Assembly: GCF_003293675.1 (NCBI RefSeq)
Contig: NZ_CP029984.1
Coordinates: 620,043-684,042 of the forward strand
Direction of reading: 5' to 3'
Origin: Gardnerella leopoldii
Lineage (GTDB): Bacteria; Actinomycetota; Actinomycetes; Actinomycetales; Bifidobacteriaceae
Length of the DNA stretch: 64,000 nucleotides
The notes beneath the pieces are model-generated. The model saw only the letters and a list, made by a program, of their open reading frames with translations, was not told the DNA's origin and ran no database searches. Numbering within the stretch: the first letter of the stretch is position 1; the number at the start of each line of letters is the position of its first letter. Made by a program: the position numbers and the translations under genes. This document shows positions 16,924-24,172 of the stretch, piece after piece.

Positions 16924-18549
16924 ATGAGAATTAAAGAACTCCGAATAGAAAACTATAAAATTTTCAATACCATAAATATTTTATTTAACGATAATGTCAA
17001 TATTTTTGTTGGAGAAAACGACTCGGGAAAAACGACAATTCTTGAAGCGTTGTCTATGGTTCTTACAGGAAAGATCAACGGGGGATCTATTATCTCTCGG
17101 TTAACTCCGGATTGGTTTAATAACGAAATTCGAACCCAATATATTAACGATGTTAAAAACTCTGGCGAACCTCAACCGCCGCTAATTTCTATCGAAGCAT
17201 ATTTTGACGGTTTAACTGAGAAAGATGAAAAAATCAAAAATTATAGAGGTGCTAACAATTCTCGACGGGAAGACCACATTGGGGTTAAACTGGAAATCAA
17301 GTTCAATGAAGAATATAGTGCAACATATAAACAGTTATTACTTGAAAAGAAAGTTGAAGATATTCCTATTGAACTATATAAAGTAAATTTTAGAACTTTT
17401 GCTGCTTCAGATTATTATATAAATACCACTGCAAAAAAGGTCGCCTATATTGATGCAACCAAAAAGGATTATGGCGTGGTTTTGAATAAATTTGTAGCAT
17501 CAAGCATAAACGAATATTTGAGCGAAGAAGAACGTACCAATTTGAGATTGGCATATAGAAGTAATCGACATAATTTTACAGATAGCGACGCTGTAAAAAA
17601 CCTAAACACGAAATTGCAAACTAAACATCATTTCCGTGATAAGCGAATCACGCTAAATCTCCGTGAAAATGATATCGACGGTTGGAAAAATGAAATGTCA
17701 TTATCATTGGATAGCATACCGCTCGATAATGCTGGATTTGGAACTCAGAATATGATTAAAACTGAGATGTTTATGCAGCAAAATCTTGATGTTGACATTT
17801 TGATTATTGAAGAACCAGAAAACAACCTGTCTTATACAAATATGTCGATTTTAATATATCGTTTATCCGAAAATACAGACAAGCAGATATTTATATCAAC
17901 ACATAGCAGTTTCGTGGCTAATAAAATGGGCTTGCAAAATATACATTTGATGGGTAACGGCGACACAAAGCCGTTTAAAAAATTATCAAAGGATACATAT
18001 AATTATTTTATAAAGCTCCCTGGCTTTAATACATTGAGAGTTTTATTGGCAAACAAAATAATACTTGTCGAAGGTCCTGCTGACGAACTTATCATACAAC
18101 GGGCATATATAGATAATTATGGGAAGTTACCTATTGAAGATGGTATTGACGTGATGTCTGTTGGTGGAGTGGCTTTTAAAAGGTATTGCGAGTTAGCAAA
18201 GCTAATTAACAAAAATATCGTTATTGTTACCGACAATGATGGTAACCCATCAAGCGTTAGGGAGAATTATAGCGTTTTTGCTGATATAGCTGATTTGTGT
18301 ATAGAAGATGATAAGAACTTAAACACTTTGGAGCCAACGGTATTAAATGCCAATAAAGATAACTTTGAAGCTTTTCGTGACATCATATACCACAAAACCG
18401 ATATCAAAACTATAGATTATGGAGCTTTGAATAAGTTTATGGAAAAAAATAAGGCTGAATGGAGTATGAGGGTATTTCTCAGCGACCAAAAAATCAACTA
18501 CCCAAAATATATTCTTAAGGCGATTGGAATTACCGGCGATGAACAATGA
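16924..18549 (+). CDS. Second OLD-family ATPase/TOPRIM nuclease (GajA-like, divergent)
   Basis: A 541-residue OLD protein, about 115 residues shorter than the copy at 1739. Motifs: canonical Walker A GENDSGKTT (30-38), Walker B IIEEPENN (about 294), H-loop STHSSF (about 325), TOPRIM Glu VEGPAD (about 381) and Asp VTDNDGN (about 435). AAAGGGG lies 7 bases before the ATG. Its 3' end overlaps the next gene, a mini-helicase, by 11 bases, so the two are coupled. OLD nuclease plus UvrD-like helicase is the Gabija layout, but both proteins are shorter than the reference. I call it Gabija-like with less certainty than the first pair. Known alternatives are other OLD-based defence systems. Confidence 0.75.
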   Translation: MRIKELRIENYKIFNTINILFNDNVNIFVGENDSGKTTILEALSMVLTGKINGGSIISRLTPDWFNNEIRTQYINDVKNSGEPQPPLISIEAYFDGLTEKDEKIKNYRGANNSRREDHIGVKLEIKFNEEYSATYKQLLLEKKVEDIPIELYKVNFRTFAASDYYINTTAKKVAYIDATKKDYGVVLNKFVASSINEYLSEEERTNLRLAYRSNRHNFTDSDAVKNLNTKLQTKHHFRDKRITLNLRENDIDGWKNEMSLSLDSIPLDNAGFGTQNMIKTEMFMQQNLDVDILIIEEPENNLSYTNMSILIYRLSENTDKQIFISTHSSFVANKMGLQNIHLMGNGDTKPFKKLSKDTYNYFIKLPGFNTLRVLLANKIILVEGPADELIIQRAYIDNYGKLPIEDGIDVMSVGGVAFKRYCELAKLINKNIVIVTDNDGNPSSVRENYSVFADIADLCIEDDKNLNTLEPTVLNANKDNFEAFRDIIYHKTDIKTIDYGALNKFMEKNKAEWSMRVFLSDQKINYPKYILKAIGITGDEQ

Positions 18550-19729
18550 TGTGACTTTTGCAGCAGCAGGAAGTGGAAAAACATATAGTATATGCTCTAA
18601 AGCGATTAAACTCGCTAAAGAAACTAAAAAAACAATTCTTCTTGTTACATATACTAACGAAGGAGTTCATTCGTTAGAAACTGAATATAGAAAACAAAAT
18701 TTTGGTATTATTGATTCCAATGTAAAAATTACCACGTGGTATTCCTTAGTTTTGTCCGACTTTATAAAGCCATATCAGTGTTTGCTAAGCTTGAAATGTA
18801 AAGATTTCAAAAAGGAAATTCCTTATGATATTCCAGAGAATTTCATAAAATCAATAGCTTTTTATCAAAACGAGGACACGACAAAATACTTCAATAAAGG
18901 TCATATGCAATACTTTTTTATAAACGGTGCACATGATATTCAAAAAAACAAGGTGAGCGAACTTGCATATAAATGCAATGTCGATTCATCGCGAAAAGTG
19001 ATAAAGCGATTAGAAGAAATATATTTTCACATATTTTTTGATGAATTACAGGATTACGCGGGTTGGGATTTAGAATTGATATCGCTTCTTTTTTCTTCTA
19101 CGATTTCAACTACATGCGTTGGTGATTATAAGCAAGCAACATTTCGAACAAACAACTCCCTCAAAAACAAACAATTTAGGGACGATAAAATTAAGGATTT
19201 CTTCGAGTTACAGCAAAAGAAAGGCCTTTGTTCTATAACATATAGTAAGATTACGCGACGTTTTAATCAAGAAATTTGCAATTATATCAACACAATTCAT
19301 GGCGACGAAAATAATCAAGTTTGTCAATGTTGTGAGATTGAATTTTCGGATGAGAATGCAGGCGTTTATGTAATGGAACCAAAATATTTGAGTGATTACT
19401 GTAATTATTATCACCCTACTATATTGCGGTATAATCGTGATTCCAAAATTCCTTTTCCACATAATTGTCAAGTTCTGAACTATGGAAATTCGAAGGGATT
19501 AACTTTGGATAGGGTGGTTATTATACCTGTAGGTACGGTGTTACCATTTATTCAAAAGGGAACAAGAATAACATCACCTCAAACAAAATCGAAATTTTAT
19601 GTTGCTTGCACAAGGGCTCGGCATAGTGTTGTATTCGCTATAGAAAATTTTACAGAAACGGATTGTTTTAAGTGTAGTGTAATTCGATATGATGGCAAAG
19701 AATTCCCGGTATGGAAATATGTAAAATAA
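18539..19729 (+). CDS. Compact UvrD-like helicase paired with the second OLD nuclease
   Basis: A 396-residue superfamily 1 helicase. Motifs: Walker A AAAGSGKT (8-15), Ia VTYTNEG (about 41), II FFDELQDYAG (about 165), III CVGDYKQATFR (about 196), V NSKGLTLDRV (about 316) and VI FYVACTRARH (about 353). I start at ATG 18539, which overlaps the nuclease stop, because the Walker A begins 8 residues later; an upstream TTG (18524) would add only 5 residues. At under 400 residues it lacks the 1B and 2B accessory subdomains of Rep/UvrD and is smaller than GajB (about 490). It may be a DNA-end sensor or ATPase switch rather than a processive helicase. A very strong terminator follows 33 bases later. 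Confidence 0.75.
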   Translation: MNNDVTFAAAGSGKTYSICSKAIKLAKETKKTILLVTYTNEGVHSLETEYRKQNFGIIDSNVKITTWYSLVLSDFIKPYQCLLSLKCKDFKKEIPYDIPENFIKSIAFYQNEDTTKYFNKGHMQYFFINGAHDIQKNKVSELAYKCNVDSSRKVIKRLEEIYFHIFFDELQDYAGWDLELISLLFSSTISTTCVGDYKQATFRTNNSLKNKQFRDDKIKDFFELQQKKGLCSITYSKITRRFNQEICNYINTIHGDENNQVCQCCEIEFSDENAGVYVMEPKYLSDYCNYYHPTILRYNRDSKIPFPHNCQVLNYGNSKGLTLDRVVIIPVGTVLPFIQKGTRITSPQTKSKFYVACTRARHSVVFAIENFTETDCFKCSVIRYDGKEFPVWKYVK

Positions 19730-19761
19730 TATCAACAACATAACTAAACTGAAAAGAGTGC

Positions 19762-19808
19762 AACAACAGCGATGTAAGGCTGAAATCCTTACATCGCTGT
19801 TGTTTTTA
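19762..19808 (+). terminator. Strong terminator of the second OLD-helicase operon
   Basis: AACAACAGCGATGTAAGG (19762-19779) and its exact complement (19787-19804) form a perfect 18-bp stem with a 7-base loop and a T-run. Confidence 0.9.
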
Positions 19809-19870
19809 GCTTTTATGATGGAATGGAGAGATATGAAATCGGTGCATCATATGCCGAATTTTTGGATAAG

Positions 19871-19894
19871 CCTCCTTCGGAGGTGTTTATTTTT
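19871..19894 (+). terminator. Small terminator-like hairpin
   Basis: CCTCC-TTC-GGAGG followed by a T-rich tract (TGTTTATTTTTT). It lies just upstream of the decayed recombinase and probably belonged to a gene now lost. Confidence 0.6.
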
Positions 19895-19969
19895 TGTATC
19901 AGAAACACTACATTTACATCATCAGAGAAAATATAGGGACAATGTATAGGCAAATTATCTGCAGGGGCG

Positions 19970-21236
19970 CACAGCGCACGATACAAGTCACAGTTAAAAA
20001 ACGTCGTCAAGGTTGTATCTGCCACCGAGGGTTATATCGGATGGCGCAGAGGGCATTATTCTTGAATCTATGCTTGAGGGATTCGCTGAATACCATTCTT
20101 CTGACCTCTCCGAAAAAGTTGTTCGTGGTATGACTGACAATGCCTTGAAGTGCAAATATAACGGCGGAGCACTCCCAATAGGCTATATCATTGATGCAGA
20201 AACAGTATTTTCAAGTTTACCCTGTAACCGAGCAGTTTATTTTGGATGTTTTCAAGAGATATGATGAGGGCGCGACGATGACGTGAATCCGCGATTGGCT
20301 CAATGAGCAAGGGATGAAAAATACTCGCGGAAATCCTCTTACATACAACAGCGTTTAACATCTTTTGAATAACCTCCGCTATGTTGGTGAGTATGTTTAC
20401 AGAGATATTTTTGTTCCAGACGAAATCCCCGATATCGTTCCAACAGAGCTTTTCGAGAGTATGCAGCGCAAGATGGAGAAAAACAAGAAAGCTCCCGCCT
20501 AACACAAGGCAGAAGATGATTATCTCTTGCAACGAAGCTCTTCTGTGGACATTGCGGTGCATACCTTTGTTGTGAAAGCGGAACGAGCAGAACGGGAATA
20601 GTCCATCACTATTACAAGTGCGTTTCCGTAAAAAGAAGCGTAAAGAGTGCCACAAAAAGCACGTCAAAAAGTCTTGGATCGAAGATTTGGTGGTTTCCGC
20701 TACGGATGGAAATGATTATGGATGCTGCTGCAATAGAAGCCATTGTTTCCATGCTGATGGATTTGCGGGAACAGGATAACAGCAATATTCCTTGTATTAG
20801 CAGCAGTTGCAGGAAACAAATAACTCCATACGAAATTTGCTGAATGCTATTAAGTAAGGTATTTTGACAAAATCTACCAAAGGAACGCCTTGGGGAATTA
20901 GAAGCCGCAAAAGAGGAATTGGAACAGAGCCTTGATTATGAGAAGTTGTCCAAGCCTCCGAAAATCAGCACTGATTTTATGACATTTTGGTTGCACCGTT
21001 TCCGCAAACTGGATGTTACAAAGCAGAGCCATAGAAAAATTCTGATCGATACGTTCATAAAGGCCATTTACATCTATGACGACAAAATGCTGCTGACATT
21101 TAATTACAAGGACGGAATAAAAACAATTACTTTTGGCGATATCAAGAAGTCGCAAAATCTGCGGCTTCTGGTTCGGATTTGGATTGCTCAACTGCACGAT
21201 ACACGCGGTTTTTGCTGCGTTTTTTTTACTGCTTAA
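19970..21236 (+). pseudogene. Decayed large serine recombinase (TnpX/resolvase family)
   Basis: Frame-shifting pieces read in order as a large serine recombinase: KNVVKVVSATE, then AEGIILESMLEGFAEY and LSEKVVRGMTDNALKCKYNG, GALPIGY, FKRYDEGATMT-stop, WLNEQGMKNTRGNPLTYNSV-stop, LNNLRYVGEYVYRD, and a C-terminal part ISTDFMTFWLHRF with IKAIYIYDDKMLLTFNYKDG. At least three frameshifts and several stops are visible, and the catalytic N-terminal serine region is gone. Such recombinases move Firmicute conjugative and mobilisable elements. This is the likely integrase of the element that brought at least part of the island in. The DNA is more GC-rich than its neighbours, another sign of transfer. Confidence 0.85.
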
Positions 21237-21376
21237 TTCATTATTGGTTTTGGTTTATAGGCCTAACCCCAAGTTTCATGTGTTGTATGATGTATACTTA
21301 AATGATACGTGCAGAATCATATTGAATGTACAATATTTATCCAAATAACAGTAATAAAGTCTGAGGTAGAACTTGA

Positions 21377-21688
21377 GTGATTACAAAAATCGATTCTAAG
21401 AATATCTTTGATAAAAATTTGGATGAACAGTCTTTGTATAAAAAATATCCGCAATTATTAGATATATTACTTATTGATAGAACTACTGGTAATAACATTT
21501 TATGGGCAACAGATAATTACGAGCAGACCGTCTTTTATATGCTTATAGCACAGGCAGAAGAAACGCTGGCAAAATCCTTTATGCCAATCGCTGTGTGCGC
21601 TGCAGATTTGGCTGAATCTATTGATGTTCGCGAGCGCCAAGCAGGATTAAACAAGCTTGCGGAATTGCTTGCTAAACATAATCACTAA
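21377..21688 (+). CDS. Small protein; N-terminus like a restriction-associated methyltransferase, then unrelated sequence
   Basis: A 103-residue open frame starting at GTG 21377 after GAGGT. Its first 50 residues (SLYKKYPQLLDILLIDR, NNILWATDNYE) resemble the start of large type II-associated DNA methyltransferases that continue into long catalytic domains. Here the similarity breaks off and a different helical, Ala/Leu-rich segment follows to the stop. I think it is a fusion of a truncated methyltransferase start with foreign sequence, or a domain-swapped small protein. Whether it is expressed cannot be told. A lone CRISPR-like repeat begins 27 bases after its stop. Confidence 0.45.
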   Translation: MITKIDSKNIFDKNLDEQSLYKKYPQLLDILLIDRTTGNNILWATDNYEQTVFYMLIAQAEETLAKSFMPIAVCAADLAESIDVRERQAGLNKLAELLAKHNH

Positions 21689-21714
21689 ACATAATCATGC
21701 GATAAAAGAACAAG

Positions 21715-21742
21715 GTCTTTCCCGCATACGCGGGGGTGATCC
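21715..21742 (+). CRISPR. Solitary type I-E-like CRISPR repeat
   Basis: One 28-base unit beginning GTCTTTCCCGCATACG with the CCCGC/GCGGG hairpin and the GTGATCC ending typical of type I-E repeats. No second copy occurs within the expected 60 bases, and no cas gene is in the window. It is an orphan repeat, not an array. A further hairpin (ATCCCA...TGGGAT) follows immediately. Confidence 0.55.
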
Positions 21743-21770
21743 CATAAATATTGGGATACGATATAACCAG

Positions 21771-21835
21771 CGTGGGGACCTCGGCAACCAGCTTTCAAGA
21801 CTGGAACATTAGTCTGAGGAGCACCCCACGTTTTT
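21771..21835 (+). ncRNA. Structured element A (possible small RNA or elaborate terminator)
   Basis: Outer stem CGTGGGG (21771-21777) with CCCCACG (21824-21830), inner stem CCTC (21779-21782) with GAGG (21816-21819), and apical hairpin CCAG/CTGG (21788-21804). The right side has a 4-base linker AGCA between inner and outer stems, and a T5 run follows. Elements at 22280 and 22483 share this asymmetric architecture with different sequences. Confidence 0.45.
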
Positions 21836-22011
21836 AAGTTTTTCCTGCAACGATGATGTAATCCTAAAAGTGCATTTATCGAAAAAAAAAAATGGCGTGA
21901 TAATACCGCGTTCCTAGTTGTGGAAAATAAGAGAGGAATTAAAAGCTGATGAACATGATGAAAATTTGTTATAACATGGCTGAGAAACTTCGACCTTAAG
22001 CTGAGCCATAC

Positions 22012-22236
22012 ATGAGTGAATTTGCAAAAGAATTTGTTAATGATGCTATTGGAGCTGGAGAACCGTCAGTTGCAATTGATCTTTATTTAGTAGAAGCATG
22101 GCTGCACAAGAGCGCGCCTAAAGAATTGTTAATCGAAGCTTATAACCTGCTAGATCCTTATGAATGCGGAGACTTGTATGACGATATAGCAGACGATTTA
22201 GGTGTACCGCGTAAAGTTCATTCACCAGATGAATAA
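22012..22236 (+). CDS. Small acidic protein, unrecognised
   Basis: A 74-residue open frame starting MSEFAKEFVNDAIGAGEPS. It is strongly acidic (Asp/Glu-rich at both ends) and predicted mostly helical, with no signal peptide, membrane segment or known motif. The ribosome site is weak. It lies between structured elements A and B. Codon use looks protein-like and the frame is uninterrupted, so a real gene is likely. Small acidic proteins on mobile DNA are sometimes anti-defence or DNA-mimic proteins, but nothing here shows that. Confidence 0.5.
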   Translation: MSEFAKEFVNDAIGAGEPSVAIDLYLVEAWLHKSAPKELLIEAYNLLDPYECGDLYDDIADDLGVPRKVHSPDE

Positions 22237-22279
22237 AGAATAAATTTTATATTAAAAAAATCTACTTAGAATGAAAATT

Positions 22280-22335
22280 GCGAGGGAACCCCTCGACTAA
22301 CAATCTGACGTAAACGGCAGCTGCGAGGCCCTCGC
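22280..22335 (-). ncRNA. Structured element B
   Basis: Outer stem GCGAGGG (22280-22286) with CCCTCGC (22329-22335), inner stem CCTCG (22291-22295) with CGAGG (22324-22328), and an apical imperfect hairpin around CTGACGT and ACGGCAG. On the minus strand the inner-outer linker is 0 bases on the 5' side and 4 on the 3' side, and a T-run (AATTTT) follows, matching elements A and C. Confidence 0.4.
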
Positions 22336-22482
22336 GTTATGTTCATTATAGCTTTATTTTTTATAATATCCAATGCACCAAAGGATTCAATGAATACTAT
22401 TGTTCAAAAACATTTATCTAGAAAAGATACGAAACTAAATTGCGTTTGAATAATAAAAAACGGGAAAATTAACTATTACAAA
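22336..22482. other. AT-rich spacer, no gene seen
   Basis: Very AT-rich sequence between elements B and C with frequent stops in all frames. Confidence 0.5.
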
Positions 22483-22546
22483 AGAGCTGGTCATTCCCCC
22501 AAACCAACTCGTTACGAGATTAAGGGGTAAGGGGAGCCCCAGCTCT
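22483..22546 (-). ncRNA. Structured element C
   Basis: Outer stem AGAGCTGG (22483-22490) with CCAGCTCT (22539-22546), inner CCCC/GGGG stem, and perfect apical hairpin CTCG-TTA-CGAG (22508-22518). Read on the minus strand it ends AGCTCTTTT, like a terminator, with a 4-base 3' linker (ATGA). No minus-strand gene ends at it. Confidence 0.4.
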
Positions 22547-22812
22547 ACATTCAATTCTATCATATGAGCATCTACATTATCGCAAGTGTGACTCATATTG
22601 TTGTTATTGTTTAGCAGATTTATCATACATAATAAGCACAAGTATCAAAACTGTTTCCCTAACGCAACAATTTTGAGAAATAACTCAAGAATCACAATAA
22701 CAATGTTGTTGATGCGTAATCGCTTCTGATAGAGTTTCCCACATAAGCGGGGCGAGACAACCTGCTTGAGCACACCAAGCAACACCAAGCGACACGCCAA
22801 AAGACGCAAAGC
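22547..22812. other. Intergenic stretch before the tRNA cluster
   Basis: No credible gene. An open frame crossing it on the minus strand is asparagine-rich low complexity and overlaps element C. Confidence 0.5.
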
Positions 22813-22840
22813 TTGCATTTGTAAATATTTCGGGTATAGT
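22813..22840 (+). promoter_or_regulatory. Promoter of the tRNA cluster
   Basis: TTGCAT (22813-22818) and TATAGT (22835-22840) with a 16-bp spacer, 44 bases before the first tRNA. Confidence 0.6.
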
Positions 22841-22884
22841 AGTTACTCGTGCTTCGGCGCTGACACAGTTAGCAAGAAAGCATT

Positions 22885-22957
22885 GCGGACATAGCTTAGT
22901 TGGTAAAGCGCAACCTTGCCAAGGTTGAGACCGCGGGTTCGAGTCCCGTTGTCCGCT
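22885..22957 (+). tRNA. tRNA-Gly (GCC)
   Basis: A 73-base cloverleaf: acceptor GCGGACA paired with TGTCCGC, anticodon loop TTGCCAA with GCC, T-loop GTTCGAGTC. No CCA is encoded. An identical gene is at 30359-30431. Confidence 0.97.
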
Positions 22958-22985
22958 CTAGGTCCGATGAGTTATTCGACCTTAC

Positions 22986-23056
22986 GGTGGGTTAGCCAAG
23001 CGGTTAGGCAGCGGCCTGCAAAGCCGTATAGATGAGTTCGACTCTCGTACCCACCT
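22986..23056 (+). tRNA. tRNA-Cys (GCA)
   Basis: Acceptor GGTGGGT paired with ACCCACC, anticodon loop CTGCAAA giving GCA, T-loop GTTCGACTC. 71 bases; CCA not encoded. Confidence 0.96.
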
Positions 23057-23086
23057 CGATTAAGCTTCAAGCTTAATAAACAACCT

Positions 23087-23158
23087 GGGCGGTTGGCGCA
23101 GTGGTAGCGCACTTCCCTGACACGGAAGGGGTCACAAGTTCGAACCTTGTATCGCCCA
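23087..23158 (+). tRNA. tRNA-Val (GAC)
   Basis: Acceptor GGGCGGT paired with ATCGCCC (one G-T), anticodon stem CTTCC/GGAAG with loop CTGACAC giving GAC, T-loop GTTCGAACC. Confidence 0.96.
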
Positions 23159-23198
23159 CTCGAAAGGATTGCCTTTCACGCATAATTAAAAAAATTTT

Positions 23199-23271
23199 GG
23201 GTGATTGGCGCAGCGGCTAGCGCACTTCCTTCACACGGAAGGGGTCATAGGTTCGATTCCTATATCACCCA
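23199..23271 (+). tRNA. tRNA-Val (CAC)
   Basis: Acceptor GGGTGAT paired with ATCACCC, anticodon stem CTTCC/GGAAG with loop TTCACAC giving CAC, T-loop GTTCGATTC. It resembles the preceding tRNA-Val and probably arose by duplication. Confidence 0.95.
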
Positions 23272-23280
23272 CAATATGTT

Positions 23281-23306
23281 CGCAGTGTAAAATCACTGCG
23301 TTTTTT
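23281..23306 (+). terminator. Terminator of the tRNA cluster
   Basis: CGCAGTG and CACTGCG pair around TAAAAT, followed by six T residues. Confidence 0.92.
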
Positions 23307-23483
23307 GTTATCTGGATATTTTTTTATTTGCCAACTTTCATATGAAAATTTTTGCATGCGAACACAGGGGGTCATAGCCACAAAAGTGTGTAAAGCTAAG
23401 CTGATGAATATCTTGCGGTATAAGACGCAGCTCAAACACCGTTACTAATTTAAGCTAACGAACTGAGAAAACAACGGTCATAT
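23307..23483. other. Intergenic stretch, no gene seen
   Basis: Short frames only; no motif recognised. Confidence 0.5.
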
Positions 23484-23587
23484 GTTACTGGTGCAGTGCA
23501 CAAACTGCTCCAGTAACGAATAATTGCAATTTAGTATTACTCATGCAGTATGTAAACTGCGCCAGTAACAAACAATTGCGATTTAGT
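23484..23587 (+). repeat. Two tandem 52-bp imperfect repeats
   Basis: Units 23484-23535 and 23536-23587 share the pattern (G/A)TTACT..TGCAGT, then AAACTGC.CCAGTAAC, then AATTGC.ATTTAGT. Unit 1 folds on itself: GTTACTGG with CCAGTAAC and GCAG with CTGC. Confidence 0.8.
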
Positions 23588-23589
23588 GT

Positions 23590-23640
23590 GCGCCGAGCTT
23601 GCTCAAGGTTAAAAGCACACTGTGCTTTCAACGCAAGCGA
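23590..23640 (+). repeat. Palindromic intergenic repeat, copy 2
   Basis: GTTAAAAGCACA (23608-23619), C, TGTGCTTTCAAC (23621-23632), flanked by GAGCTTGCTCAA and GCAAGCGA. It is the inverted counterpart of 5938-5990, with one mismatch in the left arm. Confidence 0.8.
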
Positions 23641-23643
23641 GGT

Positions 23644-23671
23644 CTGCCTTCGTCAGAAAAGACGAAGGCAG
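23644..23671. other. Perfect 11-bp hairpin
   Basis: CTGCCTTCGTC (23644-23654) and GACGAAGGCAG (23661-23671) pair around AGAAAA. It lies next to the palindromic repeat, as the hairpin at 6112 does at copy 1. Confidence 0.65.
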
Positions 23672-23850
23672 GGCAGAGTCGTGTGAAACATTTGCGCTGT
23701 TGGCGAATGAGCAGAAAACAGATTAGATTACCGCAAAACGCTTGTATTGCAAGACTTAATACAAGATTTCTTACACACTTTTTGCCTATAACCTAAATAA
23801 ATCAAGCAACCAATCATTTCTTCACAGAAACACACATACTAATGTTCATT
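23672..23850. other. Intergenic stretch, no gene seen
   Basis: No gene or motif recognised between the repeat and the riboswitch promoter. Confidence 0.5.
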
Positions 23851-23878
23851 TTGAGTTCATTTAATATCGTGCTATACT
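23851..23878 (+). promoter_or_regulatory. Promoter of the TPP riboswitch operon
   Basis: TTGAGT (23851-23856) and TATACT (23873-23878) with a 16-bp spacer, 18 bases before the riboswitch. Confidence 0.65.
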
Positions 23879-23896
23879 CGTCCGAGTACAAGTGAA

Positions 23897-23971
23897 AATT
23901 GCAGGGGTACTGGAAACAGTTGAGAAACACCCTTTGAACCTGTTTTGTTAAGACATGCGTAGGGAGCAATT
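23897..23971 (+). promoter_or_regulatory. TPP riboswitch (THI element)
   Basis: The conserved TPP aptamer signatures are all present in order: P1 AATTGC paired with GCAATT, the CAGGGGT start, the TTGAGA that binds the pyrimidine end (canonical CTGAGA), ACCCTTTGAACCTG, and GCGTAGGGAGCA. It senses thiamine pyrophosphate and shuts the downstream genes off when the coenzyme is abundant. The gene start is 200 bases away, leaving room for an expression platform such as the hairpin at 23991-24009. Confidence 0.95.
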
Positions 23972-23990
23972 ACAATAAGTGATTTCTTTC

Positions 23991-24009
23991 TGTCACGATT
24001 TTCGTGACA
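23991..24009 (+). other. Hairpin in the riboswitch expression platform
   Basis: TGTCACGA and TCGTGACA pair around TTT. No clear T-run follows, so its role in the switch is uncertain. Confidence 0.5.
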
Positions 24010-24172
24010 TCTTGCGTTGCCACAAAGTAGTAGCAATTACACGAGTATCAACTAAACAATTAAAAAAGATTTAAAAAACAACTAAAAACAAAAACCAAAC
24101 ACCAAAACCAAAAAATATCCGCCTGAATGTCACTTTTGGGAAAACTTGCACAAGTGAGGAGGAATACTGCAC

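Noticed and set aside
20188..20667. 159-residue minus-strand frame antisense to the recombinase remnant
   Set aside because: The plus strand reads clearly as recombinase pieces in several frames; the antisense frame is a by-product.
21771..21835. SRP-type RNA for element A
   Set aside because: The AGCA linker is reminiscent, but the conserved GGAA tetraloop and symmetric loop are missing.
21771..22546. Integron attC sites for elements A-C
   Set aside because: No RYYYAAC/GTTRRRY core sites at the ends and no integrase; only the general hairpin shape is similar.
22435..22641. Minus-strand ORF over structured element C
   Set aside because: Asparagine-rich low complexity, no ribosome site and overlap with the palindromic stem.
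23484..23587. CRISPR array
   Set aside because: Units are adjacent with no spacers and no cas genes nearby.
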